Position numbers and translations under genes: made by a program
Shown here: positions 8,734 to 17,463 of the stretch, in pieces
How positions within the stretch are numbered: the first letter of the stretch is position 1
How the letters are laid out: every line of letters starts with the position of its first letter
The notes under the pieces: model-generated
The model's input: the letters and a program-made list of their open reading frames with translations, nothing else
Told to the model about the DNA's origin: nothing
Database searches by the model: none
From: Sphingomonas rhizophila
Lineage (GTDB): Bacteria > Pseudomonadota > Alphaproteobacteria > Sphingomonadales > Sphingomonadaceae
Length of the DNA: 64,000 nucleotides
Assembly: GCF_014396585.1 (NCBI RefSeq)
Contig: NZ_CP060717.1
Location: 868,001-932,000 of the forward strand
Direction: 5' to 3'

Positions 8734-10680
8734 ATGAGCATTTCGCCCACCGGCGCCGCCGAATTGGCATCCGAGGAACATTCGCACGGACATGCGCCGC
8801 AGGGGTCCCTCGCCAAGCTGGCGATCGGCGCGATCGGCATCGTGTTCGGAGATATCGGCACCTCGCCGATCTATGCGTTCCGCGAGACGTTTGCGGGGCA
8901 CCACACGCTCGCCCCCGATGCGCTCCACATCTACGGCGTCCTCAGCCTGATCTTCTGGTCGATGATGATCATCGTGACGATCAAATACGTCACCATCATC
9001 ATGCGCGCCGACAACAAGGGCGAAGGCGGGAGCCTCGCCCTGCTGGCGCTCATCAACCGATCAGCGACCGACGGCGGGAAGAAGAAGTGGACGGCCGGAA
9101 TCGTCATGCTCGGCGTCTTCGCGACCGCGCTCTTCTACGGCGACAGCATGATCACCCCTGCCATTTCCGTCTTGTCGGCGGTCGAGGGACTGACCACGGT
9201 CGAAGCCGGGTTCGAACCGTTCGTCATTCCACTGGCGATCGGAATCCTGGTCGGCCTGTTCGCCATCCAGTCGCGCGGCACGGCCAAGGTCGGTCAGCTG
9301 TTCGGGCCGATCATGCTGGTCTATTTCTGCACGCTGGCCGTGCTGGGCGTCATCCATATCGTCGATCATCCCGCCGTCCTGTTGCAGATGTTCAATCCGC
9401 TGAACGCCGTGCATTTCTATCTTGCCGAGCCGTTGCCGGCGTTCATCGCCATGGGCAGCGTCGTGCTGGCCGTCACGGGCGCCGAGGCGCTCTACGCCGA
9501 CATGGGGCACTTCGGCCGCAATCCGATCCGCGTATCCTGGATCTGGTTCGTCATGCCGGCCTTGCTATTGAACTACATGGGGCAGGGCGCGATGCTGCTC
9601 TCGCAGACCCCGGCGGAAGCCCTGGAAACCGTCAAGAACCCGTTCTTCTTCCTCGCCCCGGACATGATGCGCTTGCCGCTCGTGATCCTGGCGACCATGG
9701 CGACGATCATTGCCAGCCAGGCCGTCATCTCCGGCGCCTTTTCGGTTACCCAGCAGGCGATCCAGCTCGGCTTCATCCCGCGACTGCGGATCACCCACAC
9801 CAGCGAACATGCTGCCGGCCAGATCTACATTCCCGCAATCAACTGGGCCCTGATGATCATGGTCATCTTGCTGGTCGTGACGTTCGGCTCTTCGTCGAAC
9901 CTGGCGGCCGCCTACGGGATCGCGGTCACCGGCGCCATGCTCATCGACGGGATGCTGATCTCCGTCGTCTTCTTCTCGCTGTGGAAATGGCCGGCGTGGA
10001 AAGCGGTGCCCCTGCTGGTCGTCTTCTTCACCATCGACCTGCTGTATTTCGGCGCCAATCTCTTGAAGGTTCCGGACGGCGGATGGTTTCCTCTAATGAT
10101 CGGAGCCATCGCCTTCACCTTGCTCACCACCTGGGCCAAGGGCCGCAAGCTGATGATCGACCGGATGGCCGAGGCCAGCCTGCCGATCGAGGTGTTCATC
10201 AAATCGGCCGCGACATCGGCCGCGCGCGTGCCGGGAACGGCGGTCTTCATGACCACGTCGATGACCGGCGTGCCGCATGCGCTGCTTCACAATCTGAAGC
10301 ACAACAAGGTGCTTCACGAGCGGATCATGTTGCTGACCGTCCGGATCGAGGACGTACCGTACGTTCCGGAGGCAAAGCGGATCGATACGAAGGATTACGG
10401 CCAGGGCTTCTTCCGGATCGTCCTGCGGTACGGTTTCATGGAGGACGTGAACGTGCCCGCCGAGTTGTCGAAGGTCGAAAAGTGCGGGCCGGCGTGCAAG
10501 ATGATGGACACCAGCTTCTTCCTGGCACGCCAGACTTTGATTGCGTCGGCCCGCCCGGGCATGGCGCTGTGGCGCGAAAGGCTGTTCAGCTGGATGCTTC
10601 GTAACGCGGAGAGCGCGATGGAATTCTTCAAACTGCCCACCAATCGCGTCGTCGAACTCGGTAGCCAGGTCGAGATTTAG
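8734..10680 (+). CDS. kup: KUP/HAK/KT family potassium uptake protein
   Basis: A 648-residue protein with about twelve hydrophobic helices and a soluble C-terminal domain. The signature [20 protein letters not shown] near residue 30 and the DNKGEGG segment are diagnostic for low-affinity K+/H+ symporters of the Kup family. The start at ATG 8734 ([20 protein letters not shown]) was chosen; a GTG at 8710 is in frame but lies in non-conserved sequence. A histidine-rich N-terminal tail precedes the first helix. Confidence 0.95.
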   Translation: MSISPTGAAELASEEHSHGHAPQGSLAKLAIGAIGIVFGDIGTSPIYAFRETFAGHHTLAPDALHIYGVLSLIFWSMMIIVTIKYVTIIMRADNKGEGGSLALLALINRSATDGGKKKWTAGIVMLGVFATALFYGDSMITPAISVLSAVEGLTTVEAGFEPFVIPLAIGILVGLFAIQSRGTAKVGQLFGPIMLVYFCTLAVLGVIHIVDHPAVLLQMFNPLNAVHFYLAEPLPAFIAMGSVVLAVTGAEALYADMGHFGRNPIRVSWIWFVMPALLLNYMGQGAMLLSQTPAEALETVKNPFFFLAPDMMRLPLVILATMATIIASQAVISGAFSVTQQAIQLGFIPRLRITHTSEHAAGQIYIPAINWALMIMVILLVVTFGSSSNLAAAYGIAVTGAMLIDGMLISVVFFSLWKWPAWKAVPLLVVFFTIDLLYFGANLLKVPDGGWFPLMIGAIAFTLLTTWAKGRKLMIDRMAEASLPIEVFIKSAATSAARVPGTAVFMTTSMTGVPHALLHNLKHNKVLHERIMLLTVRIEDVPYVPEAKRIDTKDYGQGFFRIVLRYGFMEDVNVPAELSKVEKCGPACKMMDTSFFLARQTLIASARPGMALWRERLFSWMLRNAESAMEFFKLPTNRVVELGSQVEI

Positions 10681-10712
10681 CAACCGATCCGCGCGCCGCC
10701 GGTTGGGCGGGC

Positions 10713-11279
10713 ATGGAATCCATTGCTACCTGGGTCGCGCCGGCCGCGACCACCATTGCCGCGCTGATGACCGCGTCCAATCTGGGAAGCCGGGTCACCG
10801 GCTACGGCTTCGTCGTCTTCACCGTTGGATCGATCGCCTGGACCGCGCTGGGCGTCGCGACCGGCCAGTCCAACCTTGTCTGGCAAAATATCATCCTGAC
10901 GGCGCTGAACCTGTTCGGAATCTGGCGTTGGCTCGGTCGACAGTCGGATGTGGAAGAGGGAGGCAAAGCCGCCCGGGAGGCGAGCGAAGCGGCCGCGACC
11001 CCCACCCTCTTCCCGGCATCGCTGTTCACCTCGGCGCCCGTCATTCACGGGGGCGATACGGTTGCGCATTGTGTCGATGCGATGCTCGATTGTGCCGCCG
11101 GGCGGCCAGCCTATCTCGTCATGTCCACCGGCGGCGTTGCGGGGGTGGGCGAGACGATGTTGCGGGTTCCGTGGAGCGATGTTGAGGTCGAAGGAGAATC
11201 GATCACCGTGCATGTGGGCCGTGACGACCTCACCAGCCGATACAAACAGGTGCCGCGTGACCAATGGCCCGGTCGATGA
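10713..11279 (+). CDS. Membrane protein with C-terminal PRC-barrel-like domain
   Basis: A 188-residue protein. Residues 1-75 hold about three hydrophobic segments (IATWVAPAATTIAALMTASN; GFVVFTVGSIAWTALGVA; a third ending LFGIWRWLG). A linker rich in Glu and Ala follows, then a PRC-barrel-like domain (about residues 110-188) with AYLVMSTGGVAGVGETMLRVPW. PRC-barrels often act as small adaptor domains. It lies 32 bases after kup on the same strand, so it may be co-transcribed with it. Function unknown; the domain call is moderate. Confidence 0.65.
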   Translation: MESIATWVAPAATTIAALMTASNLGSRVTGYGFVVFTVGSIAWTALGVATGQSNLVWQNIILTALNLFGIWRWLGRQSDVEEGGKAAREASEAAATPTLFPASLFTSAPVIHGGDTVAHCVDAMLDCAAGRPAYLVMSTGGVAGVGETMLRVPWSDVEVEGESITVHVGRDDLTSRYKQVPRDQWPGR

Positions 11280-11782
11280 GTGGGCCCCTGATCGTCGCCG
11301 CCATCCTTGCCGACCCGGGCTTCGCATTCCTCGAGCGGCTGAGGAGGGATCATTTCCCCGCGGAGCGAAACTGGCTCCCGGCCCATCTCACCCTGTTCCA
11401 TGCTCTGCCGCCAAGCGTGGAGGAGGAAGCCCGGGGCGTGCTGGCGCGGTTGGCTCACAATCCCCGGCCTGGCGCGTCAATCGACCGTCCCTATAGCTTG
11501 GGGCGCGGAGTCGCGTTCCGGGTACGATCGCCCGAACTGGAAATGATGAGGGGCGAGATTGCCGAGAATTTCCATGGCAGTCTGACGTCGCAGGATTCGG
11601 CCGGCTGGGTTCCCCACGTCACCGTCCAGAACAAGGTGGACCCCGTGGTCGCCAAGGAATTGCTCCTCGATTTACAGGCCGGCTTCCAGCCTCAGCCGCT
11701 CAGGATCGACGGGCTTGCGCTGCATCGCTACGCCGGCGGACCGTGGGAGCCGTTGGCCCGCTACAAGTTTCGCGGCACCTAG
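11276..11782 (+). CDS. 2'-5' RNA ligase / cyclic phosphodiesterase family protein
   Basis: A 168-residue protein of the 2H phosphoesterase superfamily. The two signature His-x-Thr/Val motifs are visible: AHLTLFHAL near residue 40 and PHVTVQNKV near residue 120. Members act on 2'-5' linkages or cyclic phosphates of RNA and nucleotides, but the natural substrate of this branch is unknown. Its ATG at 11276 overlaps the previous gene's TGA as ATGA. It ends tail-to-tail with the DUF3775 gene, sharing CTAG. Confidence 0.85.
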   Translation: MSGPLIVAAILADPGFAFLERLRRDHFPAERNWLPAHLTLFHALPPSVEEEARGVLARLAHNPRPGASIDRPYSLGRGVAFRVRSPELEMMRGEIAENFHGSLTSQDSAGWVPHVTVQNKVDPVVAKELLLDLQAGFQPQPLRIDGLALHRYAGGPWEPLARYKFRGT

Positions 11783-12189
11783 CTGAGGTCGCCGACCCCG
11801 TCGCAGCTGAGGTCGAAGGCGGCCATGCCAGCCTCCAGCACCGACGGCAGCATCGGCATGTTCACCAACTCGTCGATCGCGTTCGTTTCTTCACCCGCCT
11901 CTTCCAGCGCTTCGTCCCAGTCGCTGGCATCGTAGGTCCCCTGGCCGATCCAGCAGAACGCGAGCACCTCGGCCAACTGGTCCTCGGCGAGATCCTCAAG
12001 CACCGCCACCAGCTCTTCTTCGACGCTATCGTTGATCGAATCGTCGAGGACGGAGAGCGCTTCGCCATCTTCGCCGTCGACATTCTCCGGGGCTTCTCCA
12101 CCGTCATAGTCGGTGGGGACCTGCGCTTCATATTCACGTGCGCGAAGAACGATGCGGCACAAGGTCTCGATCGGGGTGGCGGGTTCCAT
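11779..12189 (-). CDS. DUF3775 domain-containing protein
   Basis: A 136-residue, strongly acidic protein without signal or membrane segment. The N-terminus ETLCRIVLRAREYEAQVP and the motif DQLAEVLAFCWIGQGTYD with a following WDEALEEA match the DUF3775 family of alphaproteobacteria. Function is unknown. The start at ATG 12189 (MEPATPIETL) fits the family; a longer frame upstream adds a non-conserved stretch. It is transcribed divergently from the tRNA. Confidence 0.75.
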   Translation of the reverse strand: MEPATPIETLCRIVLRAREYEAQVPTDYDGGEAPENVDGEDGEALSVLDDSINDSVEEELVAVLEDLAEDQLAEVLAFCWIGQGTYDASDWDEALEEAGEETNAIDELVNMPMLPSVLEAGMAAFDLSCDGVGDLS

Positions 12190-12262
12190 CGGGTGCAGGT
12201 CTCCTGTTTCGTCATTGAACGAGGGCGAGGGGAGCCGGTTCCCGACGGCTCGTCGCACTCGA

Positions 12263-12291
12263 TTGACGCTTCGGAATCGGCTGCCTATAGG
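12263..12291 (+). promoter_or_regulatory. Sigma-70 type promoter for tRNA-Met
   Basis: TTGACG (12263-12268) and TATAGG (12286-12291) are separated by exactly 17 bases, and the tRNA begins about 33 bases downstream. Spacing and match to the -35/-10 consensus are good; the assignment is by inspection only. Confidence 0.65.
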
Positions 12292-12324
12292 CTCGCCCGC
12301 GCGCTTGCCGCGCAGCCCGTTTGG

Positions 12325-12401
12325 GGCGGAGTAGCTCAGCTGGTTAGAGCAGCGGAATCATAATCCGCGTGTCGGGGGTTCAAGTCCCTCCTCCGCTACC
12401 A
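12325..12401 (+). tRNA. tRNA-Met (CAU anticodon, elongator type)
   Basis: A 77-base cloverleaf: acceptor arm GGCGGAG pairing with CTCCGCT (with a G-U first pair), D-arm GCTCAGCTGGTTAGAGC, anticodon CAT at 12359-12361, T-arm GGGGGTTCAAGTCCCTC and encoded ACCA end. The TAATC context after the anticodon fits alphaproteobacterial elongator tRNA-Met. A CAU tRNA modified to read AUA (tRNA-Ile2) is the alternative and cannot be wholly excluded by eye. Confidence 0.93.
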
Positions 12402-12407
12402 ACACTT

Positions 12408-14315
12408 TCAGATCATGATCTGGTTGATGATGAAGTTGGCGGCCTCCGCGGGCGACATCTTGCTCGTGTCGATGCGAATTTCGGGGTTTTCCGGCGGCTC
12501 GTAGGGGCTGTCGATGCCGGTGAAGTTTTTGAGCTCTCCGGCGCGAGCTTTCTTGTAGAGCCCTTTCACGTCCCGCTGCTCGGCAACGCTTAGCGGCGTG
12601 TCGACGAAAATCTCGATGAACTCGCCCTCCGGCAGAAGCTTGCGAACCATGTCGCGCTCGGCGCGGAAGGGCGAGATGAAGGCGGTGAGGACGATCAGGC
12701 CCGCATCGGTCATCAGCCGCGCGACTTCTCCGACCCGGCGGATATTCTCGATCCGGTCGGCCTCGGTGAAGCCGAGGTCCTTGTTGAGGCCGTGGCGGAC
12801 ATTGTCACCGTCCAGCAGGAAGGTGTGCCGGTTCATCAGGTTAAGCTGCTTTTCGACCTCGTTGGCGATGGTCGACTTGCCGGCGCCGGACAGGCCAGTG
12901 AACCAGAGCACGCGGGGCTTCTGGTTCTTGATCCGGGCATGCTCCTCGCGCGTGATGTCGACCGGCTGCCAATGAACGTTCTGCGCCCGGCGCAGGCTGA
13001 AATGGATCATCCCGGCGGCGACGGTGGCGTTCGTGATCTTGTCGATGAGGATGAAGCCGCCAAGCGTCCGGTTGTCGGCGTAGGCCTCGAATACGATCGG
13101 CCTGTCGGTCGTGATCTCGGCGACGCCAATCGCGTTCAGCTCCAGCGTCTTGGCCGCCAGATGCTCCAGCGTGTTGACGTTGATCTCATACTTGGGCTGG
13201 TGAACGGTGACCGACACGGTCTGGGTGGCCAGCTTCAGCCAGTAAGCGCGCCCGACGTGCAGCGCCTCGTCGGCCATCCAGACAAGTGTAGCCTCGAACT
13301 GGTCCGACGATTGCGGCGCGTCATCGGCAGCCGCGATGACGTCGCCACGCGAACAATCGATCTCGTCGGCGAGGCAGATGGTCGTCGATTCGCCGGCGGC
13401 TGCCTCGTCCTGGTCACCGTCCATCTTGACGAGGCTGGTCACCGAACTGGTCTTGCCGGAAGGAAGGATGCGAACCTGGTCTCCCGGTTTCACGGATCCG
13501 GCCGCGATCAGGCCGGCAAACCCGCGGAAGTCGAGATTGGGGCGGTTGACCCACTGGACCGGCATCCGAAAGGGACGAACGACGTCGTGCGATGACGATA
13601 CGTCGACCGTCTCCAGGTGGTCGATGAGGCTCGGACCGCCGTACCAGGGCGTGCTTACGCTCGGAGCGCTCGTGATGTTGTCGCCCTTGAAGCCGGAGAT
13701 CGGGATGGCGGTTACATCCTCGATGCCGATGCTGGCCGCGAAAGCCGAGAACTCGGCGGCGATCGCCTTGAAGGCCGCTTCGTCGTAGTCGACGAGGTCC
13801 ATCTTGTTCACCGCGAGCACGACGTTGCGAATGCCGATGAGGTGAGAAAGGTAGGCGTGCCGCCTTGTTTGCACGAGCACGCCCTTGCGCGCGTCGACGA
13901 GGATGATGGCCAGGTCGGCGGTCGAAGCGCCCGTGACCATGTTGCGGGTATATTGTTCGTGACCCGGACAATCGGCGACGATGAACTTGCGCCTCTCGGT
14001 GTTGAAGAAGCGATAGGCGACGTCGATCGTGATGCCCTGCTCGCGTTCCGCGGCGAGGCCGTCGACGAGCAGCGCGAAATCGATATCCTGCCCCTGCGTG
14101 CCGACCTTGCGGCTATCACTCTCCAAGGCGGCCAGCTGGTCCTCGAAAATCATCTTGCTGTCATAGAGCAGTCGCCCGATCAGCGTGGACTTGCCGTCGT
14201 CGACGCTGCCGCAGGTGATGAAGCGCAGCATCGTCTTGTTCTGGTGCTGAGCCAGGTAAGCGTCGATGTCCTCGGCGATGAGCGCGTCGGTACGGTAGAC
14301 TTCGCTATCGCTCAT
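12408..14315 (-). CDS. cysN: Bifunctional sulfate adenylyltransferase subunit 1 / adenylylsulfate kinase CysNC
   Basis: A 635-residue fusion. Residues about 28-430 are the CysN GTPase: P-loop [16 protein letters not shown], switch [27 protein letters not shown] and NKMD. Residues about 455-635 are APS kinase (CysC): Walker [16 protein letters not shown], then [17 protein letters not shown]. With CysD it makes APS from sulfate and ATP driven by GTP, then phosphorylates it to PAPS. The start overlaps the cysD stop by one base (TGATG), so the two are co-translated. Confidence 0.97.
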   Translation of the reverse strand: MSDSEVYRTDALIAEDIDAYLAQHQNKTMLRFITCGSVDDGKSTLIGRLLYDSKMIFEDQLAALESDSRKVGTQGQDIDFALLVDGLAAEREQGITIDVAYRFFNTERRKFIVADCPGHEQYTRNMVTGASTADLAIILVDARKGVLVQTRRHAYLSHLIGIRNVVLAVNKMDLVDYDEAAFKAIAAEFSAFAASIGIEDVTAIPISGFKGDNITSAPSVSTPWYGGPSLIDHLETVDVSSSHDVVRPFRMPVQWVNRPNLDFRGFAGLIAAGSVKPGDQVRILPSGKTSSVTSLVKMDGDQDEAAAGESTTICLADEIDCSRGDVIAAADDAPQSSDQFEATLVWMADEALHVGRAYWLKLATQTVSVTVHQPKYEINVNTLEHLAAKTLELNAIGVAEITTDRPIVFEAYADNRTLGGFILIDKITNATVAAGMIHFSLRRAQNVHWQPVDITREEHARIKNQKPRVLWFTGLSGAGKSTIANEVEKQLNLMNRHTFLLDGDNVRHGLNKDLGFTEADRIENIRRVGEVARLMTDAGLIVLTAFISPFRAERDMVRKLLPEGEFIEIFVDTPLSVAEQRDVKGLYKKARAGELKNFTGIDSPYEPPENPEIRIDTSKMSPAEAANFIINQIMI

Positions 14316-15220
14316 CAGAAATAGCCTTGCTGTTTCTTGACTTCCATGCCGGCGCCGCCCGCATCCTTGTCGATGGCGCGGCCCTGGCGCTCGCTGGTCG
14401 TCGTCAGCAGCGTTTCCTGAATGATCGCCGACAGGGTCGCGGCCTCACTTTCGACCGCGCCGGTCAGGGGGTAGCAGCCCAGGGTGCGGAAACGGATCGA
14501 GCGTTCGACCGGGACTTCACCGGGGCGAAGGGGGAAGCGTTCGTCGTCGACCATCAACAGCAAGCCGTCGCGTTCGACGGTCGGCCGCCGCGCCGCGAAG
14601 TAAAGGGGCACAATGGGGACGTCGTTCAGCTGGATATATTGCCAGACGTCCAGCTCGGTCCAGTTGGAGATCGGGAAGACGCGGATGCTCTCGCCCTTGT
14701 TTTTTCGGGCGTTGTAGAGGTTCCACAGTTCAGGCCGCTGGTTCTTCGGGTCCCAGCCGTGGCTCGCCGTCCGGAAGCTGAAGATACGCTCCTTGGCGCG
14801 ACTCTTTTCTTCGTCGCGACGGGCGCCGCCGAACGCGGCGTCGAAGCGCCACTTGTCGAGCGCCTGCTTGAGGCCTTCGGTCTTCCACATGTCGGTGTGA
14901 AGCGCGCCGTGGTCGAATGGGTTGATCCCGCGCTCCGCGGCTTCCGGGTTCTGATAGACCAGCAAGTCCATCCCGCTTTCGCGCGCCATGCGGTCCCGCA
15001 GTTCGTACATGGCGCGAAACTTCCACGTCGTATCGACATGGAGCAGAGGGAAGGGCGGCGGGGCGGGATAAAATGCCTTGCGGGCAAGGTGCAGCATTAC
15101 CGCGGAATCCTTGCCCACGGAATACAGCATCACCGGCCGCTCCGCCTCCGCCACGACCTCGCGCATGATGTGGATTGCTTCGGCCTCGAGCCGCTGCAGG
15201 TGGGTTTGCTGTCCAGTCAT
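14315..15220 (-). CDS. cysD: Sulfate adenylyltransferase subunit 2
   Basis: A 301-residue member of the PP-loop ATP pyrophosphatase family with the signature [19 protein letters not shown] near residue 33 and LHVDTTWKF. It is the catalytic subunit that adenylates sulfate together with CysN. It is first of the cysD-cysNC pair. The presence of the kinase fusion means the pair can supply PAPS for both cysteine synthesis and sulfotransferases. Confidence 0.97.
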   Translation of the reverse strand: MTGQQTHLQRLEAEAIHIMREVVAEAERPVMLYSVGKDSAVMLHLARKAFYPAPPPFPLLHVDTTWKFRAMYELRDRMARESGMDLLVYQNPEAAERGINPFDHGALHTDMWKTEGLKQALDKWRFDAAFGGARRDEEKSRAKERIFSFRTASHGWDPKNQRPELWNLYNARKNKGESIRVFPISNWTELDVWQYIQLNDVPIVPLYFAARRPTVERDGLLLMVDDERFPLRPGEVPVERSIRFRTLGCYPLTGAVESEAATLSAIIQETLLTTTSERQGRAIDKDAGGAGMEVKKQQGYF

Positions 15221-15278
15221 TCGCCGTCGTCCTTACGGCGCGAACGGCGGCGATGCAGCAATTTTACGCAGAGGTGTC

Positions 15279-16079
15279 CTAACGTGACCAGGCGAGGACG
15301 AAATTGCCGGATGACGACAGTGACGACGGGTCGCCATCGAACAGCGCGCACTCCCCCGGTTTCAGCGTGATGTCGTCAATCGCCATCGGCGCGTCGATCG
15401 GTAAAATTTGAAGGTCACGGACAGCCGTCAATGCCGGGGCTGACCCGTGACACCAGGCCACCCCGAAATGCCCTTGGTCGACGAGGACTTTGGATCTGGA
15501 CCGGTCGATCGGCCCGTCGAGGCGGTGATGGTGGGGCCGGGCGTCGACGACCGATCGGGATTGCTCGAGGTGAAGGGGCCGGTCGCGGCCATAGTCATAC
15601 AGGCGTAGCGTCACGTCCGCCGACTGCTGGATTTCGAGCAGTGTTAGTCCCGGTCCGAGCGCATGAATCGTTCGCGCCGGGTTGAAGACAAAGTCGCCTT
15701 CCTTCGGCCGGCGCCAGTCGATCATGTCCACGATCGAGCCGTCCTTTGCTGCCTCGACGATCCTGTCGGGCGAAACGGGTTCGTGCGTGCCGATTCCCAG
15801 TTCGGCATCTTGGCCGGCTTCAAGCACAATCCAGCATTCGTCCTTGCCGCTCGGCATCCCCATGGTCGTCGCGAGTGCATCGTCCGGATGGACCTGGATC
15901 GACAGGCGCTCGCTGGTGAAAAGATACTTCGCCATAACGTCGAGCGGGCGGTTGGACGGCGCCTCGAACCAGATTTCGCCGACCTGGCGCCCGGGATCGG
16001 CAGCGAAGTGGGGATCGATCCCGCGTACGCCCCACGGCTTGTCGACAATCTTGGTGGTCAGCTTGGTCAGTTCGGTCAT
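15279..16079 (-). CDS. Class I mannose-6-phosphate isomerase-like protein
   Basis: A 266-residue cupin-type phosphomannose isomerase. Zinc-site motifs are visible: SIQVHPDD near residue 75, KDECWIVLEA and the TIHALGPGL histidine. It interconverts fructose-6-phosphate and mannose-6-phosphate, feeding GDP-mannose. The start at ATG 16079 has AGGA just upstream; the ATG at 16091 does not. It is last in a presumed operon with the GH130 enzyme and the GT4 fusion, which suggests that mannose is the sugar handled by the cluster. Confidence 0.85.
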   Translation of the reverse strand: MTELTKLTTKIVDKPWGVRGIDPHFAADPGRQVGEIWFEAPSNRPLDVMAKYLFTSERLSIQVHPDDALATTMGMPSGKDECWIVLEAGQDAELGIGTHEPVSPDRIVEAAKDGSIVDMIDWRRPKEGDFVFNPARTIHALGPGLTLLEIQQSADVTLRLYDYGRDRPLHLEQSRSVVDARPHHHRLDGPIDRSRSKVLVDQGHFGVAWCHGSAPALTAVRDLQILPIDAPMAIDDITLKPGECALFDGDPSSLSSSGNFVLAWSR

Positions 16080-16140
16080 CGGTTCCTGCATTGCTTGGTT
16101 CAGTCCGACCAACGCAGTCCCGCCTCTCCCGTTGCGGGCG

Positions 16141-17423
16141 TCAGCGCATCTTCGACAATAGTTCGCTGATGGGGATGAAGGCGAATGCGACCGAGGAATC
16201 GGCAAGACCGTAGGGAACGAACAGCTTGTCGCCGACCCGCATGGCGCCGCACGTATAGACGACATTGGGCACGTAGCCGTTCCTGTCGCGGTCGAAGGCG
16301 CTGAGGATCGGTTCTGGCGAGCGTTTCAGAATCTTGCTGGGGTCGTCGCGGTCGAGGAGGATCGCGCCGATCGAGTATTTCCGCATCGGCCCGACCCCGT
16401 GAGTCAGCACGAGCCATCCTTCGTCGATTTCGACCGGGCATCCGCAATTGCCGATCTGGACATATTCCCAAGGGTATTTCGGCTCCATCAAAAGCTGGCC
16501 ATCGCCCCAATCGTCGAGACGATCGGATTCGATCAGGAAGAGGTTCTGTCCGTCCTGACGGCCGATCGCCAGATATTTGCCGCCTATCTTGCGAGGGAAG
16601 GGCGCCAATCCCTTGTTGACCGATGCGGCGCCGGTCATCGGCACCAGGTCGATCTCGCGAAAATCGCAAGTCCGCATCAGTTCGGACTGAATGCCCTTCC
16701 GGAAAAGGCGGTATATGTCCCGAGATATTCCTGGGTGCCGTCATCGTGGCTGAACAGGGTCAGGCGTAGGTCTTCGAGGCCATTGGCCTGCGCCGGGGTC
16801 ACCGGGAAGATGACGGTTCCTGACAGCGTGCTGTCAGGATTGCGATAGACGCGGACGGGCCCATCCTGGTGAATTCCGTCGGCGTCGCCGGCTTCCGCTG
16901 AAATGGCGAAAGGTGGTTCAGGCGCGAGGCGGAGCGTCCCCTTGTCTGAAATCAGGCCTTCGCGAAAGGCGATCGAACTGATGTGGCCTTCGCCCACCGC
17001 GCGAAGCGACATCGCGATCCGAACGGTGTGCTTGTCCAGCCCGCTCTGGTCGGGATGCGGCACCACGCTGGGGTTCATCAGCGCCGCCGCAGCGTAACTA
17101 TATTCGTGGCAGAAGTAGGCGCCGATCAGCTGCTTCTCGTCATCGCCGATCGACTGGTCCTTCAATCCCAGAAGGGTGGCGATCTGCGAATAGCGTTTCT
17201 CGAAGATTTTTCGGGTTTGCCAATGGCGGGCCTCGAAATCCTTGAAGACCGAGCGAAGCTGCTTGCGTTTCTGCTTGTCGTCCATGGCGAGGATGGAATC
17301 GACCAGCCGCTGGGCGCGGCCCGGATCGCGACCATTGGCCTGCCAGGCCAGGTGAAAGGGGCGGACGACCACCCGGGACGGGTCGGCCGAAAGGCGAAGC
17401 GGATGCGTGAATCCGTTGAGCAT
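16141..17423 (-). CDS. GH130 family glycosidase/phosphorylase, interrupted by a one-base frameshift
   Basis: Two adjoining frames together make one protein of about 427 residues. The upstream part runs from ATG 17423 (MLNGFTHPLRL) to TAFSGRAFSP; the downstream part continues LMRTCDFREIDLVPMTG to 16141. The family features are ANGLEDLRLTLF, EYLGTYTAFSG, and NGYVPNVVYTCGAMRVGD. Adding one base at 16683 (minus-strand CCGAAC to CCGGAAC) reads FSPELMRTCDF and restores the frame. GH130 enzymes phosphorolyse or hydrolyse mannosides; the exact linkage is not predictable here. It lies between the GT4 fusion and the mannose-6-phosphate isomerase. No good ribosome site is seen at 17423, so the start is uncertain. 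Confidence 0.78.
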
Positions 17424-17463
17424 TTTCGTGGAGGTAGACAAAACGGAGCCGCGGCACCTGAGA

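Noticed and set aside
12409..12422. Palindrome CAGATCATGATCTG at the cysNC end
   Set aside because: It lies mainly within the coding end of cysNC, has no loop or U-tract and is probably incidental.
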